A stretch of 64,000 nt of DNA from assembly GCA_001870995.2 (NCBI GenBank), contig MLAV02000012.1, forward strand, positions 1-64,000, given 5' to 3'. The translations under genes and the position numbers were made by a program. The notes under the pieces were generated by a model. That model saw only the letters and a list, made by a program, of their open reading frames with translations. It did not search any database and was not told the DNA's origin. Source of the DNA: Chitinophaga sp. CB10 (GTDB taxonomy: Bacteria; Bacteroidota; Bacteroidia; Chitinophagales; Chitinophagaceae). Shown here in pieces: positions 18,458-27,196 of the stretch (position 1 is its first letter; the number at the start of each line of letters is the position of its first letter).

Positions 18458-18682
18458 GATGTTAGATTTAGAGTTTTTGTGATGACTATTTTTTTCTTCA
18501 GTCATACTGATCGTTCAGCATACCTGGTTTGTTATTTTAGATATTACCAATTTACGGAAGTTTAAGGCGCGGATAAGGGCGGCGGTGGCAGGGTTGCCGG
18601 GTGCGGAATGTTAAGGAAAAGTGAGAAGTGTCGACTGCAGGGGATTTCAGGGGAAAATAGCTTGAGGTGCGGGGATGGAAGG

Positions 18683-18722
18683 TTAACGGTATTTAACAGT
18701 AGTTGACATTGTTTAACAGTTC
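18683..18722. repeat. Four 10-bp phased iterons (TTAACAGT type)
   Basis: Consecutive decamers TTAACGGTAT, TTAACAGTAG, TTGACATTGT and TTAACAGTTC repeat the core TTAACAGT exactly every 10 bases, close to one helical turn, so all copies face the same side of DNA. This is a typical layout for cooperative protein binding, for example by an AraC-type dimer. They lie about 190 bases before the AraC start codon. Confidence 0.7.
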
Positions 18723-18802
18723 GGGGGTGGGAAAGTCCGCGATTGAGGGTGCGGGTAATTTCGGGAATTCGTTCGGGGGAGTTAAAGTTCCCGATTGAGC
18801 GT
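18720..18802. repeat. 31-bp imperfect direct repeat
   Basis: Copies at 18720-18750 and 18772-18802 share TTCGGGGG, AAAGT and CGATTGAG in the same order and spacing, with six mismatches by eye and a period of 52 bases. The first copy overlaps the last phased iteron. The arrangement suggests either a duplicated control element or a small tandem duplication. Confidence 0.65.
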
Positions 18803-18910
18803 TACAATAAATACATGCCCCCCCGCGCCGGTCATCACTTTTTTACAGTCCCTACTTGCGCATCTACATAATTCCTAGTAATTTAAACGTCCATAAGGAA
18901 TCCACGTTTT

Positions 18911-19867
18911 ATGCAACCAAACAGCAGCCACCTGGCAGAGAAAGAGCATGAGAATAAAAAGGGCTCGCACAAAAATATCTGGTATGGCATTGGCCGGCAC
19001 CGGATTGAAATTCCGAAAACCGTGCTGAAGGCCAAAGTACAGGGCAACCAACTGATGAAAGCCCTGCACATCCGCTCTATAGGCTATTATCCGAAAGCGC
19101 AGGACCATTATACCTACCGCAAGAAAGGGCTGCCGGAAAATTTTCTTTTTTATTGCGTGGATGGCCACGGCTGGTATGAGGTAAACGGGAAGCGCTTTGA
19201 AGTAGGCCCGAACGAATGCTTCATACTGCCGCAAAATGTAGAACACGCCTATGGCAGCAGCGATGAGCATCCCTGGAGCATTTACTGGGTGCACTTTGGT
19301 GGCGACGGGCTAGCGGAATTCAACCGCATGCAGGCTGTACAGAAATACTTTGAACCGCATTACATCAAAAATAACGGCGACATCATTCCCCTGTTCAACA
19401 AGATTTACAAATCGCTGGAACTGGGGTATAGCCTGGACAACCTCGTGTACGCGAACATGTGCCTGGTGCAGTTCATCAACCTGTTTATTTACAATGCGCG
19501 CCATTACGAGGCTACGCAGACGGATAAATCCGATTGCGTGGACAATGCCATCCTCTATATGCAACAACGCATCAATGATAAGATTTCGCTGAACGAACTG
19601 GGCAAGCAGTATAATTACTCCGTGTCCAGGTTTTCCAATTTGTTTAAACAGAAAACGGGCTATGCCCCGATTGATTATTTTGTACAGCTGAAAATGCAAA
19701 AGGCTTGTCAGCAGCTGGACTTCACGACGCGTTCCGTCAAGGACATCGCCTTCAGTATGGGCTTCGATGATCCGTATTATTTTTCCCGGCGCTTCAGAGC
19801 CGTCATTGGGATGTCGCCCAAAAAATACCGGCTGCTCAACAACGACCAGCGCAAAACGCCTTCCTGA
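18911..19867 (+). CDS. AraC family transcriptional regulator
   Basis: A 318-residue regulator. The N-terminal part (about 60-170) is a cupin-like sugar-sensing domain (WYEVNGKRFEVGPNECFILPQN; HPWSIYWVHFGGDG). The C-terminal part (about 210-310) holds the double helix-turn-helix: ISLNELGKQYNYSVSRFSNLF and SVKDIAFSMGFDDPYYFSRRF, ending with the family motif GMSPKKYR. It is followed 31 bases later by the acetylesterase on the same strand, so the two are probably co-transcribed. It probably senses a sugar and controls the esterase and perhaps the facing PUL C; the phased repeats upstream may be its own site. Confidence 0.92.
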   Translation: MQPNSSHLAEKEHENKKGSHKNIWYGIGRHRIEIPKTVLKAKVQGNQLMKALHIRSIGYYPKAQDHYTYRKKGLPENFLFYCVDGHGWYEVNGKRFEVGPNECFILPQNVEHAYGSSDEHPWSIYWVHFGGDGLAEFNRMQAVQKYFEPHYIKNNGDIIPLFNKIYKSLELGYSLDNLVYANMCLVQFINLFIYNARHYEATQTDKSDCVDNAILYMQQRINDKISLNELGKQYNYSVSRFSNLFKQKTGYAPIDYFVQLKMQKACQQLDFTTRSVKDIAFSMGFDDPYYFSRRFRAVIGMSPKKYRLLNNDQRKTPS

Positions 19868-19898
19868 CTTTATTTTGCCAATCACACAATACAGAGAC

Positions 19899-21338
19899 AT
19901 GCATTTTATTTCGCGATTCAAACAACTGATGTTACTGTTGGCGCTGCCGTTGCTGATCCATTCACAGCGTGTAGCCGCTACCGTTAAACTGCCGTATTTT
20001 TTTGGAAACAACATGGTATTGCAACAGCAAACCAACGCAGCCATCTGGGGCTGGGCTAAACCCGGCAGTACCGTGACTGTCACCACTTCCTGGAACAAGA
20101 AAAAATATTCCCAGCCGGCGGATGCCAGCGGCAAATGGAAATTGCAGGTAGCCACGCCAGCGGCGGGCGGGCCTTACGAGATTACGATTTCGGACGGGAG
20201 CCCGCTCACGCTGAAGAATGTACTGATCGGCGAGGTATGGCTTTGCAGCGGACAATCCAATATGGAGATGCCGATGAAAGGCTTCAAGGACCAGCCTATC
20301 ATTGGCTCCAATGACGCGATCTTCAACTCTGCCAACGATCAGCTGCGACTCTTCACCTTACCGAGGGCGGTAACCGGCACACCGCAGGATACCTGCAAGC
20401 CCAGCGAATGGAAGGCGGCGGAACCTGAATCCGTTACCAACTTCAGCGCCACGGCGTATTATTTTGGCCGGCTGTTGCAGCAACGGCTGAAAGTGCCGGT
20501 AGGACTCGTATGTATCAGCTATGGCGGCTCTCCGGCGGAAGCGTTTATGAGCACCAGCGCGTTGAAGGAGTTTCCGGACATCAAGCTACCAGAGGCAGAC
20601 ACCAAGCTGACCAACAAAGTGGCGACTACGCTTTATAACGGGATGATACATCCCTTCATTGGCTTTACCATCAAGGGCTGCATCTGGTACCAGGGCGAAA
20701 CCAATGCGGACAGGCCTGCACAATATGAAACCCTGTTCCCGGCTATGGTGAAATCATGGAGAACGGAATTCGGCCAGGGGGATTTTCCATTTTACTTTGC
20801 GCAGATTGCCCCTTACACTTATGTACAGCATCCTGACCCGAAGCGGGATGAATTCAGGAACTCCGCCTACCTGCGGGATGCGCAGCGGAAAGCGGCGCAT
20901 ACCATCCCGAACAGCGGCATGGTAGTACTGATGGACCTGGGAGAAGCCAAATGCATACATCCGGCGGATAAGGAAACCGGCGGCAAACGGTTTGCTTACC
21001 TGGCATTATCCAAAACCTACCAGCAGAAAGGCTTTGCGGCGGTTAGCCCGGATTATGATTCACTGGTGGTGAATGGGAATACTGCAACCATCAAATTTAA
21101 AGACGCGCCAAACGGGTTGACCTCCTTTGGAAAAACATTGGAGCAGTTTGAGATTGCCGGCAGCGATAGGAAATTCTATCCGGCGACGGCGGTGATTAAG
21201 CAAGGGGCGGTGCAGCTGAGCGCGCCGGAAGTGAGCGCGCCGGTGGCGGTGCGGTATGCGTTTAAGGATTTTGTGGTGGGTGATTTGTTTAGTACAGAAG
21301 GGTTCCCGGTGTCAAGTTTTAGGACGGATAGTTGGTAG
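19899..21338 (+). CDS. Sialate O-acetylesterase-like SGNH carbohydrate esterase
   Basis: A secreted esterase of 479 residues from the ATG at 19899, just after the AraC gene; it opens a signal peptide (MHFISRFKQLMLLLAL, ending HSQRVAA), while the longer frame into AraC is not supported. The catalytic Ser lies in GQSNMEMP (about residue 120). A second SGNH block is GCIWYQGETNADRP, and the C-terminal ECIHPADK-like segment (AKCIHPADK) carries the catalytic His/Asp. The family removes O-acetyl groups from sialic acids, xylan or pectins; in this setting acetylated pectin or rhamnose-rich glycan is likely. Its 3' end overlaps the convergent DUF5703 gene by 27 bases. Confidence 0.88.
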   Translation: MHFISRFKQLMLLLALPLLIHSQRVAATVKLPYFFGNNMVLQQQTNAAIWGWAKPGSTVTVTTSWNKKKYSQPADASGKWKLQVATPAAGGPYEITISDGSPLTLKNVLIGEVWLCSGQSNMEMPMKGFKDQPIIGSNDAIFNSANDQLRLFTLPRAVTGTPQDTCKPSEWKAAEPESVTNFSATAYYFGRLLQQRLKVPVGLVCISYGGSPAEAFMSTSALKEFPDIKLPEADTKLTNKVATTLYNGMIHPFIGFTIKGCIWYQGETNADRPAQYETLFPAMVKSWRTEFGQGDFPFYFAQIAPYTYVQHPDPKRDEFRNSAYLRDAQRKAAHTIPNSGMVVLMDLGEAKCIHPADKETGGKRFAYLALSKTYQQKGFAAVSPDYDSLVVNGNTATIKFKDAPNGLTSFGKTLEQFEIAGSDRKFYPATAVIKQGAVQLSAPEVSAPVAVRYAFKDFVVGDLFSTEGFPVSSFRTDSW

Positions 21339-23720
21339 GGAATCAGGCAACAGAATTTCAACGTCTTTCTGCCGCTCCTTTGGCAGTACGATCAAGCCAA
21401 CCAGCTTCCCTCCTTTCAGTGTAGCCTCTACCGTAGTATTATAAGGCGCATGTAATTTAAAATGAACATCTTTACCGGCCGGCCATCCTGGGAAAAGCAG
21501 GATGCGCCGGCCGTCTGTTTGCAGCAACATTTCCTGGAAGCCAATCATGGCGCTGCCGCCCCAATTATGATCCGGCGTCCAGTCGAAACCCGGGCCCCAG
21601 AAAGCCGGGAACCGCCAGGGCCCTGAAGCCAGCTTCTTAGCCGTGAGCGCAAAGGCCTCTTCTCTCAAACCCAACCTGGCCGCCCAGATGTTGTCCTGCT
21701 TCCAGCCGACGTGGCTACGGAAGCGGATTACATTCGTATCGAGCCGCCAGGTGTTCAGGGCAGTATCCAGTCCCGGTTTGCCAACGCCGTATAACCCCCA
21801 CGGATATACGGTGTATAACTGTGGCGACTCAACGTTGTTGATCCTCTCCCACGCGCGTGCCGGCGCAATGGTGACAGCGCCGTAATCCTTTGTGAAATTC
21901 AGCTCCGGCAGCCGGTTATAGAACCCGGTCCAGTACTGCTTTTGCGCCGGATCCAGGTAAGCAGCCGGGAGCTGCAGGAGCCGGGCGCTGATGGTGCGCA
22001 GCGCCGCGATGGTGGAAGTGGCGTTATAAGCCATCTTAAATGTTTCAGCGGCGGAGCCTGGATAGAGGATCAACTTTCCCTGTTCGTCCAGGGGTTTACG
22101 GCCGCGGCGCCTGGCGAGGTATTGATAATGCTCATCGAAAAAGCGGAGGCAGCTTTCTATAAATGGAATGGCTATACGAATATCTTTGCCGGTATAGCGT
22201 TCTTCTTCCAGCATCATCAGGCAGAATTCCAGCACGGTATCCCATTGGTATTCCAGCCAGGCGTTGTATTCCAGCCCTTTGTCGAAATAGTCCGGCCGCT
22301 TTTGGCCGTATTCCGCGAAGTTGGGCAGTCCGAAATTTTCCATTTGCTCCGTGAAGCAGGCGCCTTCATGGTTCCAGTAGACTTTTGACCGGAGTTCCGC
22401 ATTGCGTAACAGGCGGAGATAGAAATTTAGCTGTGGCTGCAGCATATCCCAGTCGCCGGAGCGGATCATGGGAAAATACACGAGGCGCTGGTTTTGCGCG
22501 GTATGCAGTCCCCCGCCCCAGTTGCGGTAGTCCGGCGTTAGTTGCAGCGTGCTATCCGTAAACACGGGGTCTACTGTCAGGAGGCCGCCATTGAATTTCG
22601 TAGGCCAGTGACCGTTAGCATTGCAGGCGAGCATGTAGCGGAACAGTTGATAGTTGCGCCCCAGCTCGAAAGTAGCCGGTTGCGTAGTTTCGATAAAGCT
22701 GCGGTTCCAGAACTGCTGCCACCATTGGTGATTTTTTGCGGGTATGTCAGCGGCATCAGCAGCGGCGATGAGTTGTTGCAATTGATGGCGCCACTGGCTG
22801 ATATCGCGTGTTTGCAGGGTGGCCAGGGCCAGCGTCAGGTCATGGCGTTTGGCCGGCTTTGCGGAACGCAGCTTCCAGGCTTTGAAGTCAGTGCTGGCGT
22901 AGCTGCCTGTGTAGGTACCAGCGGGCTGGAAACCTTTACCGTAAAAGCTGCCACCGAAGGCGAGGTATGCCAGCGGGTTATAAAGGCTGTCCTTCACGGA
23001 TTCGAGCCCCTGCTGGATGACTGTGGTGTCAAATATCGTTTTTGCTGGGTTATGGTGGTAAAACAGGATGCCTGTTTTCGTAAACGCGATACTGTCTTTA
23101 CGGATGGTATTGGGTTTGGGCGCGGCCCATTTCCAGGAGTTGCCGAAGTTTTCCCTGGGAGCGATGATACGGTCCTGGTAGCGCCAGTTTTCGTAGGCGG
23201 CATCGACGAGGACGGGCTTGTCGGCAGTTAGTCGAAAGTGCGCTACGGGCTGCATGACGTCCGCCCAGATTTGCATGGTGGCCGTTACGCCGTTGTCTGC
23301 TCCGTAGATGGTGACGTAGCCTTTGCGGAGGTGGAGTTGTTGCCGGAAGCCTTTGCCGGTGAACGGATTCGGGGACAGGCGTATGCGGAGGCGGCCGGTT
23401 TTAAGCAGGCCGTTGTTTTCGTCCAGGTTACCACTGCGGGCGACGTAGATGAGGAGGTCGCCATTTTCGACCCAGATGTTCATGCCGATGTCGCCACCGC
23501 CGCAAGGCATGGATGCGCCGGCGTTCGCGCTGGGGGTGGTCCAGACGAGGTCGTAGTTTTGGGTGGGTTGGGCGGTGGATGGGATGGTGAGGAGGATGCA
23601 GTGAAAGATGGCTAGCAATGGGAGCTTGCTCGTGATGCGCTGAAAAACAGCAATGCCAATTTGCGGAATGCCGCGCCTCCTGATCAATTCTATTCCTATA
23701 TTTTTTCCTCTTAATTTCAT
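21312..23720 (-). CDS. DUF5703 domain protein, probable glycoside hydrolase
   Basis: An 802-residue exported protein. The ATG at 23720 is chosen because it overlaps the upstream GH106 stop as ATGA, a sign of translational coupling; an ATG at 23729 is also in frame. A hydrophobic segment at about 27-48 ends STAQ. The DUF5703 signature follows (MPCGGGDIGMNIWVENGDLLIYV; then GRLRIRLSPNPF). The middle and C-terminal parts look like an (alpha/alpha)6 toroid (YPWGLYGVGKPG; PAFWGPGFDWTPDHNWGGSAMI), similar in style to GH95-type enzymes. It is the last gene of PUL C. Reaction unknown; a glycosidase acting on a side chain is the best guess. Confidence 0.85.
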   Translation of the reverse strand: MKLRGKNIGIELIRRRGIPQIGIAVFQRITSKLPLLAIFHCILLTIPSTAQPTQNYDLVWTTPSANAGASMPCGGGDIGMNIWVENGDLLIYVARSGNLDENNGLLKTGRLRIRLSPNPFTGKGFRQQLHLRKGYVTIYGADNGVTATMQIWADVMQPVAHFRLTADKPVLVDAAYENWRYQDRIIAPRENFGNSWKWAAPKPNTIRKDSIAFTKTGILFYHHNPAKTIFDTTVIQQGLESVKDSLYNPLAYLAFGGSFYGKGFQPAGTYTGSYASTDFKAWKLRSAKPAKRHDLTLALATLQTRDISQWRHQLQQLIAAADAADIPAKNHQWWQQFWNRSFIETTQPATFELGRNYQLFRYMLACNANGHWPTKFNGGLLTVDPVFTDSTLQLTPDYRNWGGGLHTAQNQRLVYFPMIRSGDWDMLQPQLNFYLRLLRNAELRSKVYWNHEGACFTEQMENFGLPNFAEYGQKRPDYFDKGLEYNAWLEYQWDTVLEFCLMMLEEERYTGKDIRIAIPFIESCLRFFDEHYQYLARRRGRKPLDEQGKLILYPGSAAETFKMAYNATSTIAALRTISARLLQLPAAYLDPAQKQYWTGFYNRLPELNFTKDYGAVTIAPARAWERINNVESPQLYTVYPWGLYGVGKPGLDTALNTWRLDTNVIRFRSHVGWKQDNIWAARLGLREEAFALTAKKLASGPWRFPAFWGPGFDWTPDHNWGGSAMIGFQEMLLQTDGRRILLFPGWPAGKDVHFKLHAPYNTTVEATLKGGKLVGLIVLPKERQKDVEILLPDSLPTIRPKT

Positions 23721-26700
23721 TCCATCCATAATTGTGCATTTCCAATGATCCCTGCCGGCAGCAGCTTTTCATCCTTAAATCTATACGGCGCGGTGGTATT
23801 TGTGATGCGCCTGTTTTCAGGCAGGTGATGATCCCATATCAAACGGTTATGCCAGGTATTACTTACGGTGATGGTAAGCTTGTTGGTACCGGCTTTGACG
23901 GCGCCGGAAACGTCCAGTACATATGGAGGCGTCCAGAGGGTGCCGCAGTCGGTTCCATTAATTGTCACGGTGGCAATATTAAATATACTGTCTATGTGGA
24001 GATAAAAATGTTTTTTCTGGTCAGTGGCTCGTACGGAGAACGAGGTTTCGTAAATGACTGTGCCGGAGTAGTACATAGCAGCTGAATCGGGTAAGTCCGT
24101 CCAGCTACGCAGGGTGGATAATTGTACGGGCATGGCGGGGCCTCCGTTGGATTGGTCGAAGGTAAGTCGCCATGGGGTGCGGAGCTGGAGGGAGGTCTGC
24201 TGGTTGGGGGATGGCAGGTTCTTCGAAACGAGGACGGCATTTTCTTGGTGATGTTTGGTGGAAGATGGAAGGTCCTTCGAACCACGCACAACATTTGACC
24301 CCTCAGCATTTCCTTGCTGATGTTTGTCGGCAGATGGAACCCTCCCCAAGCCCCTCTCCTGTCCGTCCTTCTCAAAAATCACAAACAACGATTGCGCCGG
24401 GGCAAGCGTCAATTGAATACTGCTATCCGCCAGTACAAGCGGTTTGAGCGCCACCACTCCCCTGACCGGGTCCCAGATTTCCGGTATGCCCTGCGCCCGG
24501 AACCGGATCCTCGTTTCCTGCGTATATGCCTGCTGGTTAGCAATAAAGTAAATCTCCGCGTTGGCGGCACTACGGTGAGTCCAGGCAATATTTCCCTGGC
24601 CTGTCAATACTTCCACGTCCTTTGCCACTCCGAGCGCAGCCGCTGTATATGGCAACGGGATCACCTTCCCAGTGGACTTTATTTCTTTAAATATCCTTTG
24701 TACAGCGGTATCTGCATCCTTAAAGCCGATGCCATAAACCGGTGTTTCCAGGTTCATCATCACACTGGCTCCCTGCTTCACCAGCTGCAGCAGCTTATTG
24801 GCGGCCGGTACGGACCAGCGGCCGGCATCCGGCATCAGCGGATGCTTGTCCGGAAATACCAGCACGGCATAGGTGGCGCCGCCTGGCAGGAGTACCCGGC
24901 CGTCTTTTACGGACATTTGCATCAGCGCGTCCGGGTTAAAACTATCATAAGCGTAACCTTTCAGTGCGTCCACCCAGTCTTCCGGATCGGCCATATTGGC
25001 GCTGTGGGTGACGCCTTCCGGAATAGAACGCAGCGGCAGCCCTTTGTTCTGCAACCGTTCCTGTTCTTTACGAGCGCGGTCATCGCCGAATAAACACGGA
25101 AGCGAGCTAACGAGCCGGTCAGGGGTCAGGGAGCGGCGCGGCAATTGCTCGCCGGTGAATACCGCTATATCCGCCACGGGGCGGCCTTGCTGTAACAGCG
25201 ACTGGCAACGGGTTATATATTTGATCCAGGCCCGACTTTGACGGAACCAGGTCTGGTCCCGCTGGTAATATAGCCCGACGCCGTCCAGCGTCATACCCGG
25301 GCGGCGGTTCATCCAGGGATTATGGGAGAATACGTGCATCACCATGCGGTTCACGCCAAGGGCCAGGTTACGGTCGCCCGTGATCTTTAGTCCACCCGGG
25401 TGCTCGCTCCAGTCCATGCGCAGGGTGGTGAACGCCTCCGCCTGCACGATGTTTTTGCCGTAGATATGCGCCCCGCTGATGGCGTCCAGCATATCATTGG
25501 GCTTGTCGTGCGTGGGACTGTTGAACCAGAATTCACCCATTGGAACGTCCGTATGCTGATAGTGCAGCAAGCCGTCTCCCATCATGACGGGGGCCACGCT
25601 TTCCGTGCTGAATTTGCAACCGAGTTGATGTGCCCTTGCAGCGAGGGTTTTGAAGAATACATCGCTGACCAGGTCCGCGATCGTTTGGCGTACGTCGTGG
25701 AGTACTTTTTCGGAAACGGCGGCGCTCTCGATTGGGATGCCTGCCATTACCGGCAGGTAAGGCATCAGGTCGTACCCCCGGCGCTGGCGGAACTCCTGCG
25801 GAAATGTGGCGGACCAGTTTTGGCTGCCGCATTCCCAGCTGTCGACATACAATGTTTTAAGGACTTCCTTCGCCAATGCGGGAGCTGTATTTTCAAACGC
25901 CTTCTTAAACCAGTTGTCAAATTGCTTATTGATGGCAGCGGCGCTGAACTTGTCGCATTCCAGGCCTTTGCCAGCCCCGCCGGTGGAATTTACTTCCCCT
26001 GTAGAGGTATGGCCCATTCGGAGGATGACCCAGTTGCCGGAAGGTGGGCGCCAGTTGAGGCGGCCATCCGGGGAGAGCTTATCCGTGAGGGTTAGGATGG
26101 TGTTTAGCGGGATGGCGTCAGAGGGCAGGTTGGTTGGAGGCGCCGCCCGCCATACACTCCCGTTCTTCCCTTCAAACCCATTAATCACTGCCTCCCCACC
26201 CAGGAAAATCCCCGTTACCTTCAACGTTGGCTTCCACTTCGCTGCATCCAAATCTTCCGCTCCCGGCGCGGCGCCTTCCTTTTCATACACCAGCCGGAAA
26301 TACTTAGCAGTAGTAGTTGGTACGCTATACGTATATCCCTGCACGTTATCCTTCCAGCCATGGCGCGCAGGGGTAAATCTTATAACTTCCCGGAAAGTCG
26401 CCCCGTCATTGCTGCATTCCAGCCTGAGGCGTTGCGCAGGGTAATTATTACTGCCCGTTTCAATATGAACAGATTTAACGGTGAAAGGAGAATTGTATGC
26501 ATACCGGATCCAGCAGTCCCTGTCCGATTTAAAACTTTGTTGATTGCCGGCTACAGCCAGGTAATCCGCTTGAGTACCGGCGCTGGTAGTTACATGCGGC
26601 GTGGCGTTGCTGGGCAGGGATGATAACGGGTAGGCATATACGGCAATATCTTTATAATAACCTTCCCGGGTTAATGGCTGCTCCAGTATAATAGGCCCTG

Positions 26701-27145
26701 TATCTGCGCTGTTAACATACTTCTTTGTCCACACCACCTGCTGCATGGATTCCGAAGGCGTGATCCAGGGGCCGCCCGCACAGGAGAAACCATCGCTGAG
26801 GTGCATCCCCAGTTCCAGGCCAAGGCGTTTGGCTTCCTGCATGGCATAGCGCACCATCTCCCACCATTCGGGGGTGAGCGGCCTTACCATTGGCGAAAAT
26901 CCAACGGCAGCGGACGTATCTTTAATCGTTACCAGGTATGCCCCTCCGATGCCCGCTTGTTGCATAGCTTCCAGGTCCGCCTTGATGCCGGCTTTGGAAA
27001 CAGCGGCATGCATCCAATACCACAGGACCCATGGCCTGGCACTGGCGGATGGCTGTAGAAACGCCTGGCGCAGCGATTGTTGACTATATACTGTAGTGCC
27101 GGCCAGTAGTAACAACAGGAGGCAATTAAACTTTAGATACTTCAT
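23717..27145 (-). CDS. GH106-type alpha-L-rhamnosidase
   Basis: A secreted 1142-residue enzyme with signal peptide MKYLKFNCLLLLLLAGTTVYS. The GH106 N-terminal barrel is recognisable from PWVLWYWMHAAVSKAGIKAD, GIGGAYLVTIKD, GLELGMHLSDGFSCAGGPW and VQAEAFTTLRMDWSEHPGG. The C-terminal third contains beta-sandwich carbohydrate-binding domains (TVTINGTDCGTLWTPPYVLDVS). Family members cleave L-rhamnose from pectin, including rhamnogalacturonan II. Residues about 934-982 form an unusual repetitive hydrophilic linker (KHQQGNAEGS, STKHHQENAVLVSKNLPSP) that looks like inserted repeat DNA kept in frame. It is coupled by ATGA to the DUF5703 gene. Confidence 0.9.
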   Translation of the reverse strand: MKYLKFNCLLLLLLAGTTVYSQQSLRQAFLQPSASARPWVLWYWMHAAVSKAGIKADLEAMQQAGIGGAYLVTIKDTSAAVGFSPMVRPLTPEWWEMVRYAMQEAKRLGLELGMHLSDGFSCAGGPWITPSESMQQVVWTKKYVNSADTGPIILEQPLTREGYYKDIAVYAYPLSSLPSNATPHVTTSAGTQADYLAVAGNQQSFKSDRDCWIRYAYNSPFTVKSVHIETGSNNYPAQRLRLECSNDGATFREVIRFTPARHGWKDNVQGYTYSVPTTTAKYFRLVYEKEGAAPGAEDLDAAKWKPTLKVTGIFLGGEAVINGFEGKNGSVWRAAPPTNLPSDAIPLNTILTLTDKLSPDGRLNWRPPSGNWVILRMGHTSTGEVNSTGGAGKGLECDKFSAAAINKQFDNWFKKAFENTAPALAKEVLKTLYVDSWECGSQNWSATFPQEFRQRRGYDLMPYLPVMAGIPIESAAVSEKVLHDVRQTIADLVSDVFFKTLAARAHQLGCKFSTESVAPVMMGDGLLHYQHTDVPMGEFWFNSPTHDKPNDMLDAISGAHIYGKNIVQAEAFTTLRMDWSEHPGGLKITGDRNLALGVNRMVMHVFSHNPWMNRRPGMTLDGVGLYYQRDQTWFRQSRAWIKYITRCQSLLQQGRPVADIAVFTGEQLPRRSLTPDRLVSSLPCLFGDDRARKEQERLQNKGLPLRSIPEGVTHSANMADPEDWVDALKGYAYDSFNPDALMQMSVKDGRVLLPGGATYAVLVFPDKHPLMPDAGRWSVPAANKLLQLVKQGASVMMNLETPVYGIGFKDADTAVQRIFKEIKSTGKVIPLPYTAAALGVAKDVEVLTGQGNIAWTHRSAANAEIYFIANQQAYTQETRIRFRAQGIPEIWDPVRGVVALKPLVLADSSIQLTLAPAQSLFVIFEKDGQERGLGRVPSADKHQQGNAEGSNVVRGSKDLPSSTKHHQENAVLVSKNLPSPNQQTSLQLRTPWRLTFDQSNGGPAMPVQLSTLRSWTDLPDSAAMYYSGTVIYETSFSVRATDQKKHFYLHIDSIFNIATVTINGTDCGTLWTPPYVLDVSGAVKAGTNKLTITVSNTWHNRLIWDHHLPENRRITNTTAPYRFKDEKLLPAGIIGNAQLWME
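24201..24345. repeat. Short repeats inside the GH106 gene
   Basis: About two and a half copies of a unit of 53-68 bases. Each contains GATGGMAGGTYCTTCGAA followed by GCATTTYCTTGGTGATGTTTG or a close variant, on the + strand. They encode the hydrophilic linker of GH106 at residues about 934-982. They are not multiples of 3 in every unit, yet the frame stays open. Confidence 0.6.
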
Positions 27146-27196
27146 TTCTCCAACGCAGCTTTACAATTCAAAATACTCCATAATCCCATTTCACCT

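Larger units (their letters stand above)
18458..18910. promoter_or_regulatory. Divergent regulatory region between the EF-hand and AraC genes
   Basis: About 450 bases with no gene. It contains four 10-bp phased iterons (18683-18722) and a 31-base imperfect direct repeat (18720-18750 and 18772-18802, 25 of 31 identical by eye). The region serves divergent promoters for the EF-hand gene (-) and the AraC gene (+). Confidence 0.55.
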
